From: Alistipes sp.
GTDB lineage: Bacteria > Bacteroidota > Bacteroidia > Bacteroidales > Rikenellaceae
DNA length: 64,000 nucleotides
Direction: 5' to 3'
NCBI GenBank assembly: GCA_017555105.1
Contig: JAFZHB010000018.1
Coordinates: forward strand, 1-64,000
The first letter of the stretch is position 1; each line of letters starts with the position of its first letter. The notes under the pieces were generated by a model. It did no database searches. It had not been told where the DNA came from and saw only the letters and a program-made list of their open reading frames with translations. Below are positions 10,097 through 19,316 of the stretch, piece by piece. The translations under genes and the position numbers were made by a program.

Positions 10097-12238
10097 TTAG
10101 AAATTTACAGTAACCGGTTGTGCCGTAGCCACCCAGAGGCGATACTCACCCTCGCCGAGCGACTCGATCTCGCCCTCCGAAGCCTTCGGCGCGCCCTCCG
10201 AACGGAAGTAGAGCCAGCCCTCTCCCTCGGTTGCCTCGACATGGATCGTCTTCTGGTCGATCTTCACCGTAATGGCACCATTAGGGGTCGGGATCACACC
10301 CTCCATCCACTCCAGACCACCCGTCGTGGGGCGGATCTCAAACTCGGCATAACCCGGCTTAACGGGACGCACACCGAGGTAGTATTTACCGAGCAGGTAG
10401 ATCGGCGAAGCACCCCAAGCGTGGCAGAGGCTCTTGCCATAAGGACGGCCATACATGGCCAGGTGCTCAACACCCTGCTCCGAGGGGTTGTACTTCTCCC
10501 AGAACGAGGTAGCGCCCTCGCGGAGCATACCGCCCCAGTAGGCCTTCATCTCGCCCATCACAGCCTCCTGCTCACCCATCACGCAGAGCGCCTCCAACTC
10601 GTAGAAACGCATATAGGGAGTCGTGATCTTCAACACCTCATCGTTGAGCAGCACCGAGTGCTTGATCTGCTCCTGCTGGGCAGGGGTCAGGTAGCCGAAG
10701 AAAGTAGCAAACATATTGGCATAGCGCGTCACGCTCTCCGACTGCACGCCGTCAATGCGGTTGTGCACCATCGCCTGCTTGGCTTCCGACCAAAAGGCCG
10801 GCATCAGCTTCGCACGCAACTCGGCAGCGAGCTGCTCGTAGGTTGCCACATCCTCCTCCACCTCGGCCAGAGAGGCGCACAGCGCCATCGTCTCGAGGCT
10901 CTTGCAGAGGAGCACCTGCTCGATAGCCAACTCGCCCTTCTTATCCAAGAAGCCGTCGGCCCAATCGACAAACACCCAGTCGCCCGTCATGCCCTCGACC
11001 ATGCCGTTGCGATTCGTGCGACCCAGCACATACTCCATCATCGTCTGCATACGGGGATAGATCTGCTTCACGAAGGCCAGATCGCCCGTGTACATATAGT
11101 AGTCGTAGATGCCGATGAACCAATAGAAGGTGTAGTCCATGATCGTATTCGTGTGCGCCGTCACGGGATCCTTGCCGCGCAGCAGCCAGGTCGTACGCTT
11201 CACGCACTCCGAATCGAAGAAGAGGTAGTAGTTCATCAGGTAGCTCTGCACGGCATCGCCACTCCACACCCAACGATCGCGCTTGATGCCGTCGATGAAG
11301 AACTCACGCGTGGTGAGGTGCATCGTGTAGGCACCAATCTCCCAGATGCGGTTCAGCTCCTCGTCGCTCGAGCGGAACGAGCCGCGGTAGTCGACCGGAG
11401 CATACTCATACTCCATGCTCACGCCACGCAGGGTAACCCCCTCGGTCGTGACATAGAGGTAGCGGAACGCCTTGCTGTTGCCCAGCACATAGCGCTCCGT
11501 CTTCGGCGTCGAAGCATTGACCGCCAAATCGACGATCGCCTCCTCCGTAACCGCTAGACGATCGAGCGTCTCGCAGTACTCTGTATCTTGTGCCTCCTCG
11601 GGGCTCTCGCCGTAGTAGATCGCAAGCTCACCCACGCCCGCTACGCCCTCCAAAACGGCGTAGCCGAAGGTCTCGCGACCGAAATCGTAGAGCAAACCGC
11701 CCTCTACTTCTGCCACACTTGCTGCCTCAAGCGGCTCGCGGCAGAGCGCATAGGCCGAGGGGCGCTGCTCCTTCGTGAAGTTCCACGATCCGGCCGAAGC
11801 GTAGATCGTAGCCGAAGTATCGCTTGCCTTACCGCTCTCGTCGATCCACTCCTTATCTTCGAAGGTGACACGCCATCTGCTGTTCGAAGCGATGGTTGCC
11901 CCCTCGACATAGATCGCCGGCGGCGTAGCCTGATTCCACACCTTGATGTTCAGATTGTGGCGACCGGCCGGCAGCAAGAAGCGTTTCGGCATACCAAACT
12001 GCAGCTTACCGTCGAGCTTGAGGTTAAAGATGCCCTCCGACTCGATCTCGATCTCCTCCGCCGCAGCCAGATCCACCACGGTCGAGAACTCAACCGTCAC
12101 GAAGTGGCTGTCCGACTTCCAAAACGGGGGGAAGAAGGCACCGCGCTCCGTGCGGCGGTTGTTCATGCGGTTGCCGAGCCAGATCTCATAGTCGCCCGGA
12201 TACCAGATCCAGGTTGCCTGATTAGAAATCTTCGCCAT
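10097..12238 (-). CDS. Cytoplasmic GH78 alpha-L-rhamnosidase
   Basis: GH78 enzyme of 713 residues with the (alpha/alpha)6 barrel in the second half. Residues fitting the family's active site are D316, R320, D321 and D328 in the segment DGIKRDRWVWSGD, and E581 in SFWEKYNP as the likely base. I place the start at ATG 12238, because the frame begins MAKISNQATWIWYPG there and the residues further upstream lie inside the transporter gene. There is no signal peptide, so the enzyme should act in the cytoplasm, unlike its secreted neighbours. The start overlaps the end of the MFS gene by 17 nt, which suggests translational coupling and a shared substrate: a rhamnoside carried in by the transporter and split inside. 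The in-frame alternative start at 12289 is unlikely. Confidence 0.85.
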   Translation of the reverse strand: MAKISNQATWIWYPGDYEIWLGNRMNNRRTERGAFFPPFWKSDSHFVTVEFSTVVDLAAAEEIEIESEGIFNLKLDGKLQFGMPKRFLLPAGRHNLNIKVWNQATPPAIYVEGATIASNSRWRVTFEDKEWIDESGKASDTSATIYASAGSWNFTKEQRPSAYALCREPLEAASVAEVEGGLLYDFGRETFGYAVLEGVAGVGELAIYYGESPEEAQDTEYCETLDRLAVTEEAIVDLAVNASTPKTERYVLGNSKAFRYLYVTTEGVTLRGVSMEYEYAPVDYRGSFRSSDEELNRIWEIGAYTMHLTTREFFIDGIKRDRWVWSGDAVQSYLMNYYLFFDSECVKRTTWLLRGKDPVTAHTNTIMDYTFYWFIGIYDYYMYTGDLAFVKQIYPRMQTMMEYVLGRTNRNGMVEGMTGDWVFVDWADGFLDKKGELAIEQVLLCKSLETMALCASLAEVEEDVATYEQLAAELRAKLMPAFWSEAKQAMVHNRIDGVQSESVTRYANMFATFFGYLTPAQQEQIKHSVLLNDEVLKITTPYMRFYELEALCVMGEQEAVMGEMKAYWGGMLREGATSFWEKYNPSEQGVEHLAMYGRPYGKSLCHAWGASPIYLLGKYYLGVRPVKPGYAEFEIRPTTGGLEWMEGVIPTPNGAITVKIDQKTIHVEATEGEGWLYFRSEGAPKASEGEIESLGEGEYRLWVATAQPVTVNF

Positions 12239-13577
12239 AACGCTCACGGGTGATTTGCTCCAACGACTTACCACGCGTAACGGGGGCACCGATCGTACCG
12301 ATCAGGAGCGAGATGACAAAGAAGGCAAGCATGATCGAAGCGGCCACGGTGAAGCCCTGGCCATTCTCGCCGTAGATGTAGACAAAGACCAAACCCCACA
12401 CAGCCGACAGACCGCGCACGATGAAGAACATCACGCCCTGAGCCGCAGCACGATACTTCGCGGGGAAGAGCTCCGAAGCCCAGAGAGCGTAGAACGACTG
12501 CACCGAAACACCGGCCTGGCAGGCCCACAGCAGCGTGAAGAACAACAGTCCAGAGAGGCTATTGATGCCCAGGAAGAGCACGATGATCCACGCCAGCACA
12601 CCGAAGCTCACACCCACGGCGTAGAGCCAGCGCTGATTCACCTTATCCACGATGAGCGAGAAGATGAAGGTTACCAGGATGATGCCTACCCACTGACCCG
12701 CAGCGAGCATATTGGCATACTCATTCGAGAGACCACCTGCCGTCTCGTAGATGTGAGGCTGGAAGAAGCCCATCACCGAGCAGACAAGGTTCCAGGTAAG
12801 GTACATACCGGCCAGGAAGAGCATCGTGCGGACATTCGTCTTATTCGTAAAGAGTTTACCGAACGAAGCGAAGACGCTGCTTGCCTTGGGGGCCTTCTCG
12901 GCCTCAGCCTTGGCGGCCTTCCACTCGGCCGACTCATCGAGGCGACGCTGCAGTTTCCAAGCCACAAAAGCAACCACAAAGAGCGATGCAAAGACAATGC
13001 GGCTCGAGAAGATATGCAGGGCCGAACCCTCGGCACCAAACCAGCCACCCACGAGCTCGGTCAGCGAGTAGAGCAGACCACCCGTTGCATCGCCCGTCGG
13101 CGGTGCGAGCAGCGTACCCAGCACCAGAATAATCAGCGGGCCGATGCCCCAAGCCATCTGCGAGATGGCGATATTACGACCACGATTGCCCACCTCGGAG
13201 TTCTCCGAGATGTAGGTCCACGATGCCGGCACGCCGACACCAACCGAGATACCCGTCACGAGGAAACCGAGCAGCAGCATCGGGAAGTTCATGGCCACCA
13301 TGATCAGCGCCACACCCAGCATGTAGATCAACATGTTGTAGGTATAGATCATCTTGCGACCATATTTGTCGGCCAGGAAACCGCCAATGATGGCACCGAT
13401 GGCGGCACCCAGGCAGTTTGCCGAAATGGCGTTGAGCCAACCGAGGTGTCCCTCCGAAAGACCGAGATACTGCTGCCAAAGCGTCAGACCGCTGGCACCG
13501 GCCACGATGGCACCGGCATCCAGGTAGTTGGTCAGCGAAACGGCCAATGTACTTTTAAGTGAAGTTTTTTGAGCCAT
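12222..13577 (-). CDS. MFS sugar transporter
   Basis: Inner-membrane transporter of the major facilitator superfamily, 451 residues with about 12 hydrophobic segments. The loop 2-3 signature reads FLADKYGRK, and a hydrophilic central loop (about residues 205-240, ESAEWKAAKAEAEKAPK) separates the two six-helix halves. ATG 13577 is preferred to the in-frame ATG 13601, because the eight extra residues are charged and are encoded by a tandem repeat. The gene overlaps the GH78 rhamnosidase start by 17 nt. Inference: it carries a rhamnose-containing di- or oligosaccharide released by the periplasmic enzymes of this locus. The substrate cannot be read from the sequence. Confidence 0.88.
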   Translation of the reverse strand: MAQKTSLKSTLAVSLTNYLDAGAIVAGASGLTLWQQYLGLSEGHLGWLNAISANCLGAAIGAIIGGFLADKYGRKMIYTYNMLIYMLGVALIMVAMNFPMLLLGFLVTGISVGVGVPASWTYISENSEVGNRGRNIAISQMAWGIGPLIILVLGTLLAPPTGDATGGLLYSLTELVGGWFGAEGSALHIFSSRIVFASLFVVAFVAWKLQRRLDESAEWKAAKAEAEKAPKASSVFASFGKLFTNKTNVRTMLFLAGMYLTWNLVCSVMGFFQPHIYETAGGLSNEYANMLAAGQWVGIILVTFIFSLIVDKVNQRWLYAVGVSFGVLAWIIVLFLGINSLSGLLFFTLLWACQAGVSVQSFYALWASELFPAKYRAAAQGVMFFIVRGLSAVWGLVFVYIYGENGQGFTVAASIMLAFFVISLLIGTIGAPVTRGKSLEQITRERYGEDF

Positions 13578-13586
13578 AGCTTTATC

Positions 13587-13621
13587 AAATTCAAAATGCA
13601 AAATTCAGAATGCAAAATTAG
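13587..13621. repeat. Five tandem 7-bp units before the MFS gene
   Basis: Read on the plus strand the units are AAATTCA, AAATGCA, AAATTCA, GAATGCA and AAATTAG, giving a 14-bp super-period. They lie in the 67-nt gap between the GH127 stop and the MFS start, in the 5' part of the intercistronic region. AT-rich heptad repeats of this kind occur between genes in many Bacteroidota; no function is evident here. Confidence 0.7.
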
Positions 13622-13644
13622 AGTAAGATGAGCGTACGGTAGGA

Positions 13645-15747
13645 CTATCTTGCCAGAGGCATCCACACGGTCATCTCCGCCTTTTCGCGGTTACCCCATG
13701 CGAAGTAGGGAATCAGGCGGATCTGCACCTCGCCATCGGCCTTGCCCACCTCGCGGTAGAGCGTGTCGCTCCACGAAGCCTCGTTGATCAGGCGTGCCTT
13801 ACCATCGAGTGCCACCACCTTCGAGCCCTCGATCTCAATCTCGGTCGGCGTCAGCACGATGTCGGACTGGATCAGGACATTGTCGATCTTACGACCACCC
13901 TCGATGTCGCAGCTCTCCAAGCAGTAGACCAGCGGACCACGCTTCACAACGACCTCGTTGCGGCTCTCCTCCACCAGCGGGTTCGACTCCATGAGCTTCA
14001 CACGCATCTCCAGATCGAGCTCCACGCAGTCACCCTTGCGCCACTCGCGCTCCACGCAGGCGTAGGTGTTGGCCTTCGTAGCCACCTCGATCGGCTTGCC
14101 GTTCACCTTCACCGAGGCCTTGTCACACCACTCCGGAATGCGAAGGTAGAGCTTCATGGGCTGCTTCTTGGCGATCTCGGCTACCTCCAAACGAATCTTG
14201 CCGTCGTAGGGATAGCCCGTGTACTGCTTCACCACAAAGGGCTGACCGGCATAGGTCGTCGTCAGCTCACTCTCACCGTAGAGGTTGCACCAGAGGGCAT
14301 CCTCACCCATCGTGTAGGCGTAGTTCTGCGCCTCGCAAATCGTACGCAGCGTATTGGGCGGGCAGCAGTTGCAAAGCTTGATATACTCCTCGCGCACCTT
14401 CGACCAACGCATCGTATAGGGGAAGTCGGCGCTCACACGCAGCGGGTTGGTGTAGAAATAATGCTTACCATCGAGGCTTACGCCGCTCAACACACTGTTG
14501 TAGAGCGCCGTCTCAACAATCTCGGCATACTTGGCATCACCCGTCGACTGCAACATGCGCCAGTTGAAGAGCATGTTACCGATGTTGGCACAGGTCTCGT
14601 TGTGCGCCGTCGACTGCGGCAGCTGGTAGGCACGGCCGTAGCTCTGGTGCACCTTCTGGATCAGATCCGGCTCGTAGACCGTACCGTCGGGCGAGGTGCC
14701 GTCGTAGAGTGCACCGCAAGCACCCGTCACATACATCTTGCGCGTCACGATATCCTTCCAGATGCTCGTCAGATTCTTCATCAGCTGCTCCTCACCCGTC
14801 TCGGCATAGACATCAGCCACACCGGCGTAGAGGTAGTTGGCACGCACGGCGTGACCCATGGCATTGTACTGATCACGGAAGGGGATGCGGTCCTGATTAT
14901 CGTCCGTACCGTTCTCCACCATGCCGCGGATGTTGATCAGGTTCTTCGAGAGCTCCAGGTAGCGCGGATTGCCCGTAGCACGGTACATCTCCACCACGCC
15001 CATGTAGTGCGAGGGGCAGATAGCATTGCGTGCCAGCTCGGCCGAAGCCGTCTCGTAGAAGTGGCAGAGGAAATCGGTCGCCTTGATCGCTGCATCGAAG
15101 AGCGTGCGCTTGCCCGTAGCACGGTAGTGCGTGATACCGGCCATCATCAGGTGACCAAGGTTGTAGGTCTCAAAGTTCAGACGGTTGGCAAAAGCACCCT
15201 TCTCGTCAGCTGCACCCACCTTCGTACCGATGGCCTGCTGGGGTGCATGCTGGTGGGTGTCGATACCCTTGTTGCGCTCGTCGATGATCACCGGCGTGTG
15301 GATGTAGCCATCCTCGCGCTGCGCCTTCACCACGCGGGCGATGAAGGTGTCCATAATCTGATCGAGCTGCGGATCTTTCGTAATGGCATAGACAGCCGCT
15401 ACACCCTCCATCCACTTGTACATATCACCATCATGGAACGGAGGACCGTCGTGGTGACCCTCGCACTCGCCGGCAGCGATCTCAAAGTTACGGAAGCCGT
15501 GCGAGAGATCGGCGTTGCACCAGATATCCCACATGTGCTGCACCGAGGTGCCGCTATACACAGCGAAGCGTTCGCCCCAGAAACCACCCGTCCAGCGCAC
15601 CGCACCCAGCGGGGTATTCGCCATGACAGCGTGCTTGCTCTGACGCATATCGGTAAGGCCCGCTGTAGCAGCCTCTTGCGCCGCAAGCGACGAGGTAGCA
15701 GCCACGGCCGAAACCATCGTCAAAAGTGAAAAAAATCGTCTAAACAT
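13645..15747 (-). CDS. GH127 glycosidase (aceric acid hydrolase or beta-L-arabinofuranosidase)
   Basis: Secreted GH127 (DUF1680) enzyme of 700 residues with signal peptide 1-23. GH127 uses a cysteine nucleophile held by zinc. All four ligand/nucleophile positions can be seen: E384 and C386 in HNETCAN, and C461-C462 in LCNCCPPN. The (alpha/alpha)6 barrel covers about 45-500 and beta-sandwich domains follow. Characterised members act on beta-L-Araf, and one RG-II member (BT1003 of B. thetaiotaomicron) releases aceric acid. Beside the GH2, GH138-like and GH140 genes, the aceric-acid role is the better guess, but the sequence does not decide it. It is the first gene of the leftward operon; the promoter lies just upstream in the divergent gap. 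Confidence 0.88.
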   Translation of the reverse strand: MFRRFFSLLTMVSAVAATSSLAAQEAATAGLTDMRQSKHAVMANTPLGAVRWTGGFWGERFAVYSGTSVQHMWDIWCNADLSHGFRNFEIAAGECEGHHDGPPFHDGDMYKWMEGVAAVYAITKDPQLDQIMDTFIARVVKAQREDGYIHTPVIIDERNKGIDTHQHAPQQAIGTKVGAADEKGAFANRLNFETYNLGHLMMAGITHYRATGKRTLFDAAIKATDFLCHFYETASAELARNAICPSHYMGVVEMYRATGNPRYLELSKNLINIRGMVENGTDDNQDRIPFRDQYNAMGHAVRANYLYAGVADVYAETGEEQLMKNLTSIWKDIVTRKMYVTGACGALYDGTSPDGTVYEPDLIQKVHQSYGRAYQLPQSTAHNETCANIGNMLFNWRMLQSTGDAKYAEIVETALYNSVLSGVSLDGKHYFYTNPLRVSADFPYTMRWSKVREEYIKLCNCCPPNTLRTICEAQNYAYTMGEDALWCNLYGESELTTTYAGQPFVVKQYTGYPYDGKIRLEVAEIAKKQPMKLYLRIPEWCDKASVKVNGKPIEVATKANTYACVEREWRKGDCVELDLEMRVKLMESNPLVEESRNEVVVKRGPLVYCLESCDIEGGRKIDNVLIQSDIVLTPTEIEIEGSKVVALDGKARLINEASWSDTLYREVGKADGEVQIRLIPYFAWGNREKAEMTVWMPLAR

Positions 15748-15780
15748 ATCTAGGTCAGTAATAAATTAAATTTCCCAAAA

Positions 15781-15812
15781 CAAATATACATACATTTTTT
15801 AATAAAAACGAA
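15781..15812 (-). promoter_or_regulatory. Bacteroidota promoter of the leftward operon
   Basis: On the minus strand TATATTTG (15788-15781) matches the -7 consensus TAnnTTTG, with TTCG (15812-15809) about 20 nt upstream as an imperfect -33 box. It lies 34 nt ahead of the GH127 start in an AT-rich divergent gap. The opposite promoter for the rightward operon is less clear; TAATATTG at 15874-15881 is the nearest match. Confidence 0.55.
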
Positions 15813-15985
15813 TTGAACACAAAAACCTTAAAAAAAATGGCAATATTTTATAGTTTATTCGCTATTTTCTCACTAATATTGTAAAAGCGAAAAACCCATC
15901 TGCCCGCGACGAAATGCCTTGGGGTGGATGGATTATGTAATTAGCTGAAATAGAAATAAATAACTTATAAACTAACCAAAAACTC

Positions 15986-18900
15986 ATGAAACGAATTCTT
16001 CTGCGAAGCCTTCTCGGGCTTCTTCTCCTGACCGGAAGTGCGAGCCTTATGGCTCAGGATCGCATCCACTACACCGGCAAGGAATTGTCGAATCCGAACA
16101 TGCACGACGGTGCACTTTCGCCCGTAGTCGGTGTACACAACATCCAGACGATGCGTGCCAACCGCAAGCTCCCCTACGCCACGAATGGCAACGGCTGGAC
16201 CTACAACCACCAGTCGATGCTCGCCTACTGGCGCGGCAAGTTCTACATGCACTACCTGTGCGACCCGGTAGACGAGCATGTACCCCCCTCGATGACGATG
16301 ATCCAATCGTCGGCCGACGGTTATAGCTGGAGCGACCCCGAGGTGCTCTTCCCGATCTACCGCATCCCCGACGGCTTCACGAAGGATGGCGTGATCTTCG
16401 CCAAGAACATGGACGCCATCATGCACCAGCGTGTCGGCTTCTTCGTCTCGAAGTCGGATCGCCTGCTGGCCATCGGCAACTACGGCATCGCCCTGCACCC
16501 AAAGGATGACCCGAACGATGGTAACGGCATCGGTCGCGTCGTTCGCGAGATCTACGAGGACGGCACGATGGGCCCGATCTATTTTATCTATTACAACCAC
16601 GCATTCAACGAAAAAAACACCTCCTTCCCCTACTACACACGCTCAAAAGATAAGGGTTTCCGCGCGGCTTGTGAGGAGCTGCTCGCCAGCCCCCTGCAGC
16701 GCATGGGTTGGGTCGAAGAGGCTGACCGCGAGGATCCGCTCATCCCGCTGAAGAAGATCTACAAGGCCTTCTGCTGGTACTCGCTCGACGACGGTCGCGT
16801 CGTATCGCTCTGGAAGCACGCCCTCACCTCGATCAGCTCGGATGGCGGCAACACCTGGGAGGAGCCTATCGCTCGCGCCAAGGGCTTCGTAAACAGCAAC
16901 GCCAAGATCTGGGGGCAGCGCCTCTCCGACGGCACTTTTGCCACGGTCTACAACCCTTCGGAGTTCCGTTGGCCACTGGCCATCTCGCTTTCGAAGGACG
17001 GCTTGGAGTACACAACCCTGAACCTGGTCTATGGCGAGGTTCCGCCGATGCGCTATGCCGGTCAGTATAAGTCCTTCGGTCCGCAGTATGTACGCGGTAT
17101 TCAGGAGGGCAACGGCACGCCTCCCGATGGTGATCTCTGGATCACCTACAGCGTCAACAAGGAGGATATGTGGGTCGGCCGCATCCCTGTACCCGTACAG
17201 CAGGAGGCCTCGGCTCACGCTGACGACAACTTTGACAACTTCTCGCAGCTGAGCGACCTGACCATGTGGAACATCTACTCGGCCGTATGGGCACCCGTAT
17301 CGCTCGCCGAGAAGGATGGCCGCAAGTGGCTCACGCTCGCCGATAAAGATCCCTTCTTCGACGCCAAGGTGGAGCGTAAGATTCCCCACACAAAGGCGCT
17401 CACCGTAGAGTTTGACCTGATGGCCGAGCAGGCCGACAAGGGTCACCTCGAGATCGAGTTCGTTGACGACGAGGGTACGGCTTGCGCCCGCATCGACCTG
17501 ACCGATCAGGGAGAGATGCGCTCGAAGGGCGGTGCTCGCTATGGCCGCGTGATGACCTACGAGCCGGGCAAGAGCTACCGCGTAAAGGTGGAAATCTCGC
17601 TCGAGAACCGCAACTCAACGGTCTACATCGACGGTCAGAAGCGCACAACGCGCATGCTCTTCGCTCCCGTGGAGTCGATCGAGCGCGTAGTCTTCCGCAC
17701 CGGCGAGCGTCGTCACCACCCGACCGTAGACACCTGGGCCGACCAGTATGTCGATCAGCCCTATGGCGATGACATGGCTCCCGAGGCGATCTACCGCATT
17801 GCCAACTTCCGCACCTCGTCGGCCGATGTGGACGGCACGGCTGCGGTGTTGAAGTATGCCGATTTTGCCCACTACGCCGAGCGTTTCAATGCCATGGAGG
17901 ATGAGAACATCGCCCAGGCAATTCCGAACAGCGCCTCGTCGCAGTGGATGGAGCAGAACATCCCCCTCTTCGAGTGCCCGCAGCACAACTTCGAGGAGCT
18001 CTACTACTACCGTTGGTGGTCGTTGCGCAAGCACATCAAGGAGACGCCCGTCGGCTACGGCATGACGGAGTTCCTCGTGCAGCGCTCCTACTCGGATAAG
18101 TACAACCTGATTGCCTGCGCCGTGGGTCACCACATCCACGAGAGCCGCTGGCTCCACAACCAGGAGTATCTAAACCAGATCCTCCACACCTGGTATCGCG
18201 GCAACGAGGGCGGCATGATGGCCAAGTTCACGAAGTTCAGTTCGTGGAATCCGTGGGCGATCTACCACCGCTACCTCGTAAACATGGACGCCGACTACAT
18301 CAAGGATATGTACAAGGATATGCAGGCCGAGTACAAGTGGTGGGAGGATACCCACCGCCTGCCCGACGGTCTCTATTGGCAGGAGGATGTCAAGGACGGC
18401 ATGGAGGAGTCGATCAGCGGTGGCCGCAAGAAGCAGTTTGCCCGTCCGACGATCAACAGCTACATGTACGGCAACGCCAAGGCGCTGGCCGAGGTGGCTC
18501 GCATGATGGAGAACGAGGCCGATGCCCAGATGTACGAGGAGAAGGCTTCCGAGCTGAAGGATCTGATCTACAACAAGCTCTGGAACGAGGAGCGCGCCTT
18601 CTTCGAGACGCGTCGTGCCGACACGCTGTCGTGCGTGCGCGAGGCGATCGGCTACATTCCCTGGTACTTCAACCTGCCCGAGAAGCGTCACCAGCACGCT
18701 TGGTTGCAGATCAACGATAAGGGCGGCTTCGATGCTCCCTATGGTCTCACGACGGCCGAGCGTCGCCACCCCGAGTTCCGCACCCACGGCGTGGGCAAGT
18801 GCGAGTGGGACGGTGCCATCTGGCCCTTCGCCTCATCGCAGACGCTGACCGCTCTGGCCAACTACCTCAACACGGAGGCTGATCCCGTCGTGACGAACGA

Positions 18901-19306
18901 GAGCTACTTCCGCCACATGGAGCTCTATGTCGAGTCGATGCATCATCGCGGACGCCCCTACATCGGCGAATACCTCGACGAGGTGACGGGCTACTGGCTC
19001 AAGGGCGACCAGGAGCGTGCCCGCTACTACAACCACTCGACCTTCAACGACCTGATGATCACGGGTATGATGGGTCTTCGTCCGCGTGCTGACCGTACGC
19101 TGGAGGTCAATCCGCTCGTGCCCGAGGGCAAGTGGGATTGGTTCTGTCTGGACAATGTCCTCTACCACAACCACATCATCACGATCATCTGGGACAAGTA
19201 CGGTGATCGCTACCACCACGGCAAGGGTCTGACGATCCTCGTCGACGGCAAGCAGGTAGGTCACAGCGACCGCTTGGAGCGCGTGATCTGCACCGATGTC
19301 CTCTAA
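15986..19306 (+). CDS. GH143-GH142 two-enzyme protein (RG-II chain D)
   Basis: Secreted protein of 1106 residues, signal peptide about 1-23. The first part (about 25-420) is a sialidase-like beta-propeller with the segments DGALSPVVGVHNIQTMRAN, a double-Asp-rich PDGFTKDG region and Asp-box-like SSDGGNTW. A concanavalin-like insert (about 425-600) follows, and an (alpha/alpha)6 glycosidase domain fills about 620-1106. Size and order match B. thetaiotaomicron BT1020, in which GH143 removes Dha and GH142 removes beta-L-Araf, so that one protein clears the Araf-Dha side chain of RG-II. The assignment rests on architecture and recall, without alignment. It is the first gene of the rightward operon; the next gene starts 10 nt after its stop. 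Confidence 0.72.
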   Translation: MKRILLRSLLGLLLLTGSASLMAQDRIHYTGKELSNPNMHDGALSPVVGVHNIQTMRANRKLPYATNGNGWTYNHQSMLAYWRGKFYMHYLCDPVDEHVPPSMTMIQSSADGYSWSDPEVLFPIYRIPDGFTKDGVIFAKNMDAIMHQRVGFFVSKSDRLLAIGNYGIALHPKDDPNDGNGIGRVVREIYEDGTMGPIYFIYYNHAFNEKNTSFPYYTRSKDKGFRAACEELLASPLQRMGWVEEADREDPLIPLKKIYKAFCWYSLDDGRVVSLWKHALTSISSDGGNTWEEPIARAKGFVNSNAKIWGQRLSDGTFATVYNPSEFRWPLAISLSKDGLEYTTLNLVYGEVPPMRYAGQYKSFGPQYVRGIQEGNGTPPDGDLWITYSVNKEDMWVGRIPVPVQQEASAHADDNFDNFSQLSDLTMWNIYSAVWAPVSLAEKDGRKWLTLADKDPFFDAKVERKIPHTKALTVEFDLMAEQADKGHLEIEFVDDEGTACARIDLTDQGEMRSKGGARYGRVMTYEPGKSYRVKVEISLENRNSTVYIDGQKRTTRMLFAPVESIERVVFRTGERRHHPTVDTWADQYVDQPYGDDMAPEAIYRIANFRTSSADVDGTAAVLKYADFAHYAERFNAMEDENIAQAIPNSASSQWMEQNIPLFECPQHNFEELYYYRWWSLRKHIKETPVGYGMTEFLVQRSYSDKYNLIACAVGHHIHESRWLHNQEYLNQILHTWYRGNEGGMMAKFTKFSSWNPWAIYHRYLVNMDADYIKDMYKDMQAEYKWWEDTHRLPDGLYWQEDVKDGMEESISGGRKKQFARPTINSYMYGNAKALAEVARMMENEADAQMYEEKASELKDLIYNKLWNEERAFFETRRADTLSCVREAIGYIPWYFNLPEKRHQHAWLQINDKGGFDAPYGLTTAERRHPEFRTHGVGKCEWDGAIWPFASSQTLTALANYLNTEADPVVTNESYFRHMELYVESMHHRGRPYIGEYLDEVTGYWLKGDQERARYYNHSTFNDLMITGMMGLRPRADRTLEVNPLVPEGKWDWFCLDNVLYHNHIITIIWDKYGDRYHHGKGLTILVDGKQVGHSDRLERVICTDVL

Positions 19307-19316
19307 AACAAACGAC

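Noticed and set aside
12239..12289. Upstream start of the cytoplasmic GH78 at 12289
   Set aside because: The extra 17 residues lie in the transporter gene and are not conserved-looking; ATG 12238 begins the domain cleanly.
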